A DNA stretch of 64,000 bases from Sva-25 sp037385685. GTDB lineage: Bacteria > Pseudomonadota > Gammaproteobacteria > Chromatiales > Chromatiaceae. A program made the position numbers and the translations under genes. Shown one piece after another: positions 57,615-64,000 of this stretch. The stretch spans positions 62,001-126,000 of the forward strand of contig JARRMW010000004.1 of assembly GCA_037385685.1 (NCBI GenBank), read 5' to 3'. Below the pieces are notes generated by a model. That model saw nothing but the letters and a program-made list of their open reading frames with translations. It was not told where the DNA came from and did not search any database. The first letter of the stretch is position 1; every line of letters begins with the position of its first letter.

Positions 57615-58571
57615 TCATTCACTGAAGAGGGGGGTGCCGTTTGCCTCATGCCACTGCCAAATACCGTTCCAGATCTCTTCGGCCGTTTCAGCGTACCAGA
57701 AGAGCTCGCGATCCTCTTCGTCGATGACACCTTCGTTGACCAGGAAATCCACGTTGAATGCCTGTTGCCAGAACTCCTTGCCGACAAGGACAACAGGAAT
57801 CGGCTTGATCTTTCGGGTTTGCACAAGCGTTAGCGTTTCGAAAAGTTCGTCAAATGTCCCATACCCGCCCGGAAACACGACGAGCGCCCGCGTTCGGAGT
57901 AAAAAATGTAACTTGCGCAATGCAAAATAGTGAAAACGAAAACAGAGATTAGGCGTGATGTAGGGATTCGGATATTGCTCGTGCGGCAGGCTGATATTGA
58001 GGCCGATCGACTTGCTCCCGGTATCATGGACGCCACGATTGGCCGCCTCCATCATGCCCGGTCCACCTCCCGTCATCATGACGAGACGCAAGTCATCGGG
58101 TCCGTTTCCACCATTGCCGACTAGATGACCAAGCTCCCGGGCAACATCGTAGTAATGCGCCTTTGCGAGGAGTCGTTCCATAGTAGCGAGACGTTTTTTC
58201 AAATCGGCAGATTCCGGATCTGCCATGAGCGATTCCCTCAACTTCTGGACTTTCTGGCGGATGACCTCTGGCTCATTGATACGTGTACTGCCAAAAACAA
58301 CGATCGTGTGTCTGATGCCGTGTTTTTCGAGCAGGTATTCGGGTTTCTGGTAATCGATCTGGAGTCGCACCCCCCTTGTTTCGTCGAGATTCAGAAAAGA
58401 GACGTCCTCGTCAGCCTGGCGGTAACCCGGGCTCTGCATGATCTCGATAATGCGTTGCGGTGCATCAGGATCTTCCTCGAAGGGTTTCGGATGATGCCAC
58501 GGCAGGGGCTCACGCCGATTCTCTGGATGCGCCGGGGCCGGAATCCCTGAATCGGGTTTTCTGGATTTCAT
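57615..58571 (-). CDS. LOG-family (TIGR00730-type) nucleotide-processing protein
   Basis: The 318-residue protein has the Rossmann-type motifs of the LOG family, GGGPGMMEAANRGV (about residues 168-181) and VVFPGGYGTFDELFETLTLVQ (about residues 231-251), where PGGxGTxxE marks AMP/ADP-ribose hydrolysis. An extra 100-residue N-terminal region (TRGVRLQIDYQKPEYLLEKH, HTIVVFGSTRI) is longer than in LOG cytokinin phosphohydrolases and resembles the larger PpnN/YgdH-type forms. It overlaps the antiporter gene stop by 4 bp (ATGA). Confidence 0.9.
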   Translation of the reverse strand: MKSRKPDSGIPAPAHPENRREPLPWHHPKPFEEDPDAPQRIIEIMQSPGYRQADEDVSFLNLDETRGVRLQIDYQKPEYLLEKHGIRHTIVVFGSTRINEPEVIRQKVQKLRESLMADPESADLKKRLATMERLLAKAHYYDVARELGHLVGNGGNGPDDLRLVMMTGGGPGMMEAANRGVHDTGSKSIGLNISLPHEQYPNPYITPNLCFRFHYFALRKLHFLLRTRALVVFPGGYGTFDELFETLTLVQTRKIKPIPVVLVGKEFWQQAFNVDFLVNEGVIDEEDRELFWYAETAEEIWNGIWQWHEANGTPLFSE

Positions 58572-59779
58572 TTTTTCACCTCACTGGCAGATCGCACTAG
58601 CATGACTCGCAGTGCTATGGGTGCGAGTATGGATGTGATGACCGAGACGGCGACCATGGCGCCAAAGAGCCTGTCCGGAATGACATCCTTGCCAAGCAAA
58701 TGGCACTGATAGACCACGACCATGGCGATTTCGGCACGGGGAATCATACTGATGCCGAGAAGGAATGCCTCCCGCTTCTTGAGAAACCTCAGTGCCGGAA
58801 TGCCGACACCGGCGAGTTTGCCAACCACTGCCGGCAGCAACAGTATGGCTGCAATACCCAGAGAGTCCACTAGCAGTGAAGGTTCGAGCTGCATCCCGAT
58901 GTAGATAAAAAAGAAAGGTGTGAAAAACTCGTAAAAATAGGCAAACCGGGTATCAGTACGGACTGCCTCCGGATCTCGGCTGAATGCCAGACCGGCAAAA
59001 AGGGCGCCGATAGCAAGCGGGAAACCAAGGTAACCGGCAAGTGCGGCAATCACAAGGCCAGCTCCAAGAACGGAAATGGTCATGGCAGTTTTCGAATTTT
59101 CCCAGTGCCGGTTGAATTGTGTGAAGCTGCGCTCGAAATAGTGGGAAAAGAGATAGCAGCCGGTGATGAAGAGCATGAGCTTGAGCAGGATCAAGATCGT
59201 GACTAATCCAACAGGAGCCATCAATTTAATCTGATCCCCCTGTATGGCCGGAATGATTGCGAGCAGGATTGCAAGTATCAGAACACTCGAGAGACTATCG
59301 AGCTCTGCAACATCGACAAGCAGCTGGCCGCTGGCACTGTTCAGGCGCCTGTGCGTGCTCCAGGCGGCGACCGTGACCGCGACACTGGTCGAACTGAATG
59401 CTGTTGCAATCACCAGTGAACTCTCGAGTGGGGCCGATAACAGGAAATGCGCCACACAAAAGACGAGCAGAAAATTGGTCAGGACATCGAATATCCAGAT
59501 AAAGGTCGCATCGGGCAGTTTTGCCAGCAGTGTTTGCGTATGGCTCTTGAGACCGACCCTGAAGAGCAGTGCGACGACACCAAGTTCTGCAAGAACGGTG
59601 AAAGTGTTGTTGAAGAGAGGACTGGATATATCCCATTGACTGTCGGTGATACCGACTAGGAGTCCGAGCAGAATATAGCCTACGAGCGCCGGCACGCCGA
59701 CGCGTTCCATGAGACTCTTTACGAAAGGACTCAGGATCAGGAGTATGCCAAGCGTCATCAGCGAGGGATATTCAGCCAC
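58568..59779 (-). CDS. CPA2-family cation:proton antiporter
   Basis: The GTG at 59779 gives 403 residues and overlaps the ATPase gamma stop by 8 bp; the ATG at 59758 is another option. About twelve membrane segments show the Kef/CPA2 plan: LVGYILLGLLVGI near residue 40, AELGVVALLFRVGLKSH, and the ion-binding region with LAIGALFAGLAFSRD. Unlike KefB/C it has no C-terminal RCK/KTN domain and ends after the last segment. Transport of K+/Na+ against H+ is the family role; the ion is not determined. Confidence 0.9.
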   Translation of the reverse strand: MAEYPSLMTLGILLILSPFVKSLMERVGVPALVGYILLGLLVGITDSQWDISSPLFNNTFTVLAELGVVALLFRVGLKSHTQTLLAKLPDATFIWIFDVLTNFLLVFCVAHFLLSAPLESSLVIATAFSSTSVAVTVAAWSTHRRLNSASGQLLVDVAELDSLSSVLILAILLAIIPAIQGDQIKLMAPVGLVTILILLKLMLFITGCYLFSHYFERSFTQFNRHWENSKTAMTISVLGAGLVIAALAGYLGFPLAIGALFAGLAFSRDPEAVRTDTRFAYFYEFFTPFFFIYIGMQLEPSLLVDSLGIAAILLLPAVVGKLAGVGIPALRFLKKREAFLLGISMIPRAEIAMVVVYQCHLLGKDVIPDRLFGAMVAVSVITSILAPIALRVMLVRSASEVKK

Positions 59780-60665
59780 GGCCGGAGCCCTTCGTCTGCA
59801 TACTCTCTTGTGAAGTCTGGCTCTGTTTTTCGTCAAGCGAGGTGGTGCTCAGAAGCAGGACCTCGATCTCTTCGGTAATCTCCTCCTGTCGCAGGATATT
59901 GATCTGGCGATCGAGTTCTGACAACTCTTCGTCAAGCCGACCAACAGCGCTCTCAAGATGCATGACACGCTGCTGGTTCTCGGCCATCAGCGATGTATAG
60001 AGTATTTCGTGCAGTGCTGCGAAGAGATATTGATCTGCCAGTTCGATCATGAAATCTTCGGGCTCTAGATTGAGTAGTGGCGGATCCTGGCGATCTGTCT
60101 GTTTTGGCAAGAGATTGTCGAAAGGTGGTAAAAGTGTTTTCGATACAATCTCGTCACTGCTTCTGTGATAAATCGCATGTAACGACACAACCCCATGTTG
60201 CTGCTGCAGTGTGAGAAGGACGTCCAGCATGCTGTCCAGCAGGGCAGGAATGTCTTCCACCACGCCGGGTCCAGCGAGCATCGTCGTGTCATTTTCCTCT
60301 TTCTGAAATAGGGTATGCAATTTGTGTCCGACCGCGATGACTTGTGGGTGCTCCCCCCGCTGTTTTAATAAGATGTCTTCCAGCTTGTCCGCGATCTGAT
60401 GTGAAAAATTTCCACAGAAGCCCCGTTCAGAACCAATCAGCAGAAAAAGCGAATGCGTACTGGCCGAATCCGGCAAGGTTTCAGGGTAAAAAGCAAGAAA
60501 ATCCGAGGCGACATCCTCGATGCTCGTGACGACAGCTTGCTGCGCTTTCAGAAACCGTGACAGCTTGCGTGTTTCCATGTAGGCAAGCGATTTCATCGAG
60601 TTCATGATCTCGCGGATCTCTGCGAGGCTATAACGGTGTTTTTGAATATCGCGTCGGCGTGTCAT
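59772..60665 (-). CDS. atpG: N-type F1F0 ATPase gamma subunit
   Basis: The 297-residue central-stalk subunit of the alternate ATPase begins MTRRRDIQKHRYSLAEIREIMNSMKSLAYMETRKLSRFL, with the conserved N-terminal helix, and has LLIGSERGFCGNFSHQIADKL in the Rossmann part. It ends with a long helix and low-complexity Ser/Gln tail (TSLDEKQSQTSQ). The start overlaps the alpha stop (ATGA). It differs from housekeeping AtpG in the spacer sequences, as expected for the N-ATPase form. Last gene of the operon; the antiporter follows with overlap. Confidence 0.92.
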   Translation of the reverse strand: MTRRRDIQKHRYSLAEIREIMNSMKSLAYMETRKLSRFLKAQQAVVTSIEDVASDFLAFYPETLPDSASTHSLFLLIGSERGFCGNFSHQIADKLEDILLKQRGEHPQVIAVGHKLHTLFQKEENDTTMLAGPGVVEDIPALLDSMLDVLLTLQQQHGVVSLHAIYHRSSDEIVSKTLLPPFDNLLPKQTDRQDPPLLNLEPEDFMIELADQYLFAALHEILYTSLMAENQQRVMHLESAVGRLDEELSELDRQINILRQEEITEEIEVLLLSTTSLDEKQSQTSQESMQTKGSGRG

Positions 60666-62164
60666 TGTTCGACTTTTTCGAAGTCCTGCCCGGAAAACCA
60701 TTCGGATACAGTCGATGCCCATTCCTCGCGTGGCGTGTCGAGTCCGAGTCTGGAGCTAATGGCAGCTTCCGTGAGTTTATCCAGCATCGGAGGTATTGCA
60801 TCAGGCTGGATATCGTCGAACAGGCCGTCATTGAATGCGACGAGCCATGCCATCTGCGCAGCTTCCGGTAAGGGAGAGAGACGATCCTGCTTGAGGATCT
60901 CGCGCAGGCAGCGACCTCGACGTATGGAAGCTTCCATCGAAGGCTCGAGGCGTGCACCGAATCGGGTGAAGACCTCGAGTTCCAGGAACTGCAAATAATC
61001 GAGTTTCATACGGCCGGCTTCCTGCTTCATGCGTGGATGCTGCGCCTGGCCACCGATACGGGAGACCGAGCTTGCAATGTCGATTGCCGGGCGAAAACCT
61101 GCCGAAAAAAGCTCGCGATCGAGGTAGATCTGGCCGTCCGTAATGGAAATCAGATTGGTCGGGATATAAGCAGCAATCTCTCCGAGATTCGTCTCGACGA
61201 TCGGCAATGCCGTCATGCTCCCCCCGCCATGCGCCGAATTGAGACAGGTGGCCCGTTCCAGCAGGCGCGCATGCACCGAGAAGATATCGCCAGGGTAGGC
61301 TTCCCTGCCGGGAGGACGACGCAAGAGTAATGAGAGTTCGCGATAGGTCCTGGCATGGGTGGACAGGTCATCGAAGACGATCAGAGTATCGCGGCCCTGT
61401 CGCATCCAGTATTCCGCAATCGCGCAACCAGCAAAAGGTGCGAGGTGCTGCAGTCCAGGAAGGCTGCTTGCCTCGGCCACCAGGATTGTCGTGTATTCAA
61501 GCGCACCAAAGCGGCGAAGAATGCTGATCGTATTGACAACCGTCGAACGTTTTTGCCCGATCAGTACATAGACACACAGGATATCTCTCCCGCGCTGGTT
61601 GATAACCGTATCCAGTGCAATCGAGCTGCGTCCGAGGCCTTCGTCGCCAATCAAAAGCTGCCTTTGTCCCTTGCCAATCGGAATCATGGTATCCACGATT
61701 CTGATGCCGGTGTAGAGAGGAGCATTGACAAAATCACGCGCCACGATCGGGGGCGAAACCGAGAAGAGCGGTTGCCAGCGTGTATGGTGAGGTTCCGGAT
61801 CGCCATCAAGTGGGATGCCGAGTGGATCGATCACACGTCCAAGCAATGCATCACCGACCGGTATCTCGATGGTTCGCCCCGTGCACCTGACCTCGGTGCC
61901 TGCTGTTAACGCGCTCGTTTCATGCAAAAGAATGGCACCGATCATCTTCTCGTTCAGATCGAATACCATGGCACGGCTGCCCTCATCGAATTCGAGAACC
62001 TGATTCATGCCCGCGGAAGGCAACCCGGTGATCCATGCGATACCGTCCCCGACTGAGACCACGCTGCCTTTTTCAGAGAAGTGCAGCCGGGGTTGATAGG
62101 CATCAAGCCATTTTTCACGCTGCTCGAGCAAGCTGTTTATCTTGTCCTGATCACTGATCGTCAT
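60662..62164 (-). CDS. atpA: N-type F1F0 ATPase alpha subunit, degenerate P-loop
   Basis: The 500-residue subunit has the alpha fold: GDGIAWITGLPSAG near residue 38, a phosphate-binding loop reading GDEGLGRSSIALD (about residues 167-179), then YVLIGQKRSTVVNTISILRRFGALEYTTIL, and SSVSRIGGQAQHPRMKQEAGRMK near 360. The canonical alpha sequence there is GDRQTGKTA; here the lysine is arginine and the threonine serine. Non-catalytic sites should still bind Mg-ATP less tightly; effect unknown. It overlaps atpF by 14 bp and atpG by ATGA. Confidence 0.94.
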   Translation of the reverse strand: MTISDQDKINSLLEQREKWLDAYQPRLHFSEKGSVVSVGDGIAWITGLPSAGMNQVLEFDEGSRAMVFDLNEKMIGAILLHETSALTAGTEVRCTGRTIEIPVGDALLGRVIDPLGIPLDGDPEPHHTRWQPLFSVSPPIVARDFVNAPLYTGIRIVDTMIPIGKGQRQLLIGDEGLGRSSIALDTVINQRGRDILCVYVLIGQKRSTVVNTISILRRFGALEYTTILVAEASSLPGLQHLAPFAGCAIAEYWMRQGRDTLIVFDDLSTHARTYRELSLLLRRPPGREAYPGDIFSVHARLLERATCLNSAHGGGSMTALPIVETNLGEIAAYIPTNLISITDGQIYLDRELFSAGFRPAIDIASSVSRIGGQAQHPRMKQEAGRMKLDYLQFLELEVFTRFGARLEPSMEASIRRGRCLREILKQDRLSPLPEAAQMAWLVAFNDGLFDDIQPDAIPPMLDKLTEAAISSRLGLDTPREEWASTVSEWFSGQDFEKVEQ

Positions 62165-62903
62165 GATGATCCAGAATCCGAAAGCCTTCCAGTTCGTCGC
62201 GAAGGTTTAGGCCGATGGATCGGTTACCCATCACGAGGCATAGACCAGCGAGGAGTTCTCTGTCCTCTTCGAATTGGATCTCCAGACCGGTCTTGAGTAT
62301 TTTTTCCAGTGTTTGCTTCAGTTGCTGGCGCTGCCCGTCGGTAAGCGGGAATGCACTGCTGACAATGACACAGCCGCTTGTCTTGTCAAAGTTTGTGCGC
62401 AGCTGTGCCAGACCTTCGCGGGACAATGTTGTCAATCCTTCGAGCGCCATTTCGACGAGGCGCGTCTCTGTTTCAGGTCCGCACCCGAGTTCGAGCAGGC
62501 GTGCAGCAAAACGTGCGCCCTGACGCAGGGCCGTCTCCTCGTTCCTGTGCATCATGTCAGCCTGTCGTTGCATCTCGGAAACCCTGACTTTTTCCTTTTC
62601 CTGTGCAAGTTCTGTTTTTAATGACTCCAGCCTGCGATTCCTTTCTGCATCGATTTCTCGTGCAAGGTCCTCACGCGCTTTCTGGCGCTCTTTCTCCCAC
62701 TCTGTGAGCCGTCCCTGATATTCCTGTTCAAGCTTCTGCGCTTCGGTGCGCATTTTTTCCGCTTCTGCGAGTGATTTCTCAATGCCTTCGCGCCGACGGG
62801 CAATGACACCCAGTACGGGCTTATAGAGAAAGCGCTTCAGAATCCAGACCAGTACCAGGAAGTTGATGATCTCGAGAATGAAGGTCGACCAGTTCAGTTC
62901 CAC
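62151..62903 (-). CDS. atpF: N-type F1F0 ATPase subunit b (extended)
   Basis: I start at a GTG at 62903, 7 bp after GGGAG; this gives 250 residues. One membrane segment (STFILEIINFLVLVWILKRFLYKPV) is followed by a long charged coiled coil and a C-terminal domain (NFDKTSGCVIVSSAFPLTDGQRQQLKQTLEKILKTG). That domain resembles the delta subunit, in line with the alternate ATPases, whose operons lack a separate atpH. It would join the membrane sector to the F1 head. It overlaps atpA and follows atpE by about 46 bp. Confidence 0.92.
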   Translation of the reverse strand: MELNWSTFILEIINFLVLVWILKRFLYKPVLGVIARRREGIEKSLAEAEKMRTEAQKLEQEYQGRLTEWEKERQKAREDLAREIDAERNRRLESLKTELAQEKEKVRVSEMQRQADMMHRNEETALRQGARFAARLLELGCGPETETRLVEMALEGLTTLSREGLAQLRTNFDKTSGCVIVSSAFPLTDGQRQQLKQTLEKILKTGLEIQFEEDRELLAGLCLVMGNRSIGLNLRDELEGFRILDHHDDQ

Positions 62904-62949
62904 GAGATTGCTCCCGGTGTTAGTGAATGTTTCGCTGACATGTGACGAT

Positions 62950-63216
62950 TCACTGAATGAGGTACTCGAGCAGAGGGTTACGGAACAGCACGATGAGCAC
63001 GATGACCAGGACATAAATTGCCAGAGACTCGATCATTGCAAGACCGATGAACAGGGTGCGCATGATCGATCGTTCTGCTTCGGGCTGTCGTGACAGGGCA
63101 TCCAGCGCCCGGCTGATGGCCCAGCCCATGGCGACTGCCGGCAGCATGACCCCGAGCGCAATGCCGAGAATCGCGGCAACGGTCGATGCAAGGGTAAATG
63201 TGGAAAGGTCGGGCAT
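62950..63216 (-). CDS. atpE: N-type F1F0 ATPase c subunit
   Basis: The 88-residue hairpin has two membrane segments: LASTVAAILGIALGVMLPAVAMGWAI and LFIGLAMIESLAIYVLVIVLIVLF, with the polar loop RALDALSRQPEAERS between. The ion-carrying carboxylate is the glutamate in MIESLAIY. Aligned to Na+-type c subunits, the glutamine that helps bind sodium (in G-x-G-Q-G) is a methionine here (AVAMGW), while the serine after the glutamate is kept. Proton coupling is therefore more likely than sodium, but not certain. Confidence 0.93.
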   Translation of the reverse strand: MPDLSTFTLASTVAAILGIALGVMLPAVAMGWAISRALDALSRQPEAERSIMRTLFIGLAMIESLAIYVLVIVLIVLFRNPLLEYLIQ

Positions 63217-63219
63217 GGA

Positions 63220-63903
63220 CTACTCCTTTTTGAGACGATGTTGTTGTGACTGGATACCGCCGGCAACATAGATCAATGCCAGCATGCCGAAGATATAGGC
63301 CTGTACGAGGGCCTCGATAATATGCAGCATGAGAATCGGCACCGGTGCAAGAAAACCTGCAACAAGCAAAATCAGTAGTGCGGCCATCTCGAGGCTCATC
63401 ATGTTGCCAAAGAGGCGTACCGCGAGCGCGATGGTTCGCGTGATCTCGCTGATAATATGGAATGGCAGCAGTATCGGGCTTGGCATCAGGTAGTGACGCA
63501 AATAGCTGCCTGTTCCCTGGATACGGATCCCGTACCAGTGTGTTGAGAGAAAAACCAGCACCGCTAGCGCCGCCGTCGCCGAGAGGTCACGTGTTGGCGA
63601 ATGCAGACCGGGTATCAGGCCAGTGAGATTGGCGGCCACCAGATAGATCCAGAGCGAGCCGATAAAGGGAAGAATATACCTCGCATGCTGTGGTGTGACT
63701 TCACTGACAGCTTCCTCGATCGCAAGAACGATGCCCTCGACAGCAGCCTGAAAAGGGCCGGGCTCATTGTTGAGGTTGCGCGAAATGAGCCAGACAACGA
63801 GCCAGATGACCGCCGTGATCAGCCAGGTCGTCGCAACTGTAGCTGTGATGGTGACAGGGCCGACGGAGAAGAGGTTTTCGATCATGGCGCTCTGGTCAGC
63901 CAT
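63220..63903 (-). CDS. atpB: N-type F1F0 ATPase subunit a
   Basis: The 227-residue membrane subunit forms the ion half-channels against the c ring. It starts MADQSAMIENLFSVGPV and contains about five membrane segments; the conserved arginine is in ITRTIALAVRLFGNMMSLEM near residue 165 (LAVRLFGN). The window's ATG at 63903 overlaps the atpR stop region by a few bases. It is followed by atpE after 3 bp. Confidence 0.93.
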   Translation of the reverse strand: MADQSAMIENLFSVGPVTITATVATTWLITAVIWLVVWLISRNLNNEPGPFQAAVEGIVLAIEEAVSEVTPQHARYILPFIGSLWIYLVAANLTGLIPGLHSPTRDLSATAALAVLVFLSTHWYGIRIQGTGSYLRHYLMPSPILLPFHIISEITRTIALAVRLFGNMMSLEMAALLILLVAGFLAPVPILMLHIIEALVQAYIFGMLALIYVAGGIQSQQHRLKKE

Positions 63904-64000
63904 CGTCGCGCTCCCGGATGAAGAAATAGACATTCATCGCGCCGATGAATACGCCGAATAAAATCAGACTCATCGTCCAGCGGATAGAGTAGCCTTCTGC
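63896..64000 (-). CDS. atpR: N-type ATPase AtpR subunit, partial
   Basis: The last 34 codons of a small membrane protein lie at the window edge; its 5' end is outside. The visible sequence SIRWTMSLILFGVFIGAMNVYFF is a membrane segment of the type seen in AtpR, which with AtpQ marks N-type ATPase operons and is thought to help assemble the c ring. Its stop overlaps the atpB start region. Upstream atpD, atpC and atpQ are expected outside the window. Confidence 0.7.
   Translation of the reverse strand, partial: AEGYSIRWTMSLILFGVFIGAMNVYFFIRERDDG

Overview
The window reads as chromosome of a free-living gammaproteobacterium outside the enterics. The evidence is gene content and order: lpxH-ppiB-ppiA beside cysS-ispG, rpsF-rpsR-rplI, prfC, tgt, the beta-lysylated EF-P set (efp, epmA, epmB), hda-DUF2069-wrbA-arsC, mtaD/mtnA for methylthioadenosine salvage, a FimX-like c-di-GMP protein, oxyR, and an alternate (N-type) F1F0 ATPase operon. 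Genes are tightly packed on both strands with many ATGA/GTGA/TGATG overlaps. I see no phage, IS element, CRISPR array, rRNA or tRNA. One gene is clearly broken (11367-12073).

Layout. 1-3234: end of a peptide ABC-transporter operon (binding protein end, leaderless YkuD peptidase, two permeases) plus an EamA exporter. 3235-4200: a small acidic protein and a thioredoxin. 4244-6668: divergent mtaD and mtnA. 6672-9288: a MotA/ExbB-type stator, a coiled-coil MotB-like partner and a pseudo-receiver protein. 9338-13666: glycerate kinase, DUF455 protein, the broken gene and an inositol-phosphatase-family enzyme. 13647-18685: lpxH, two cyclophilins, cysS, ispG, deoxyinosine glycosylase. 18827-20079: ribosomal S6-S18-L9 operon with promoter and terminator. 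20297-26715: a small basic protein, a coupled four-gene operon ending in mnmH, an Fe(II)/2OG oxygenase, a thioredoxin-ampD-btuF-like operon, an FKBP and nadC. 26703-30643: prfC, tgt and an AEC transporter, with a well-supported new small RNA between prfC and tgt. 30684-40868: dynamin-like GTPase, SCP2-like protein, then an RND efflux operon carrying a ParA-type ATPase and a nucleotidase. 40890-47163: FimX-like protein, the EF-P modification set, a methyltransferase and ibaG. 47187-50654: CDP-alcohol phosphatidyltransferase, PerM-type protein, hda, DUF2069, a shortened WrbA, ArsC-like. 50766-55444: two exported thioredoxin-fold proteins, a short TolC-like protein and a HlyD-like adaptor, then acyP, sfsA and oxyR. 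55531-64000: small membrane protein, beta-CASP exonuclease, LOG-family enzyme, CPA2 antiporter and the N-ATPase genes atpG-A-F-E-B-R.

The strongest unexplained signal is at 28515-28603 on the minus strand: a TTGACT-17-TAGTAT promoter whose predicted +1 is the first base of a 10-bp stem-loop, three CCUCC (anti-Shine-Dalgarno) motifs, and a perfect terminator with a U tract. The stem is complete only as minus-strand RNA (G-U where the plus strand would have C-A). It looks like an 89-nt regulatory RNA. Other points of note are the three-gene stator-like module, a leaderless YkuD enzyme inside a peptide importer operon, an RND pump with an extra membrane segment and a repetitive tail, and N-ATPase subunits lacking expected residues (alpha P-loop lysine, c-ring sodium-ligand glutamine).
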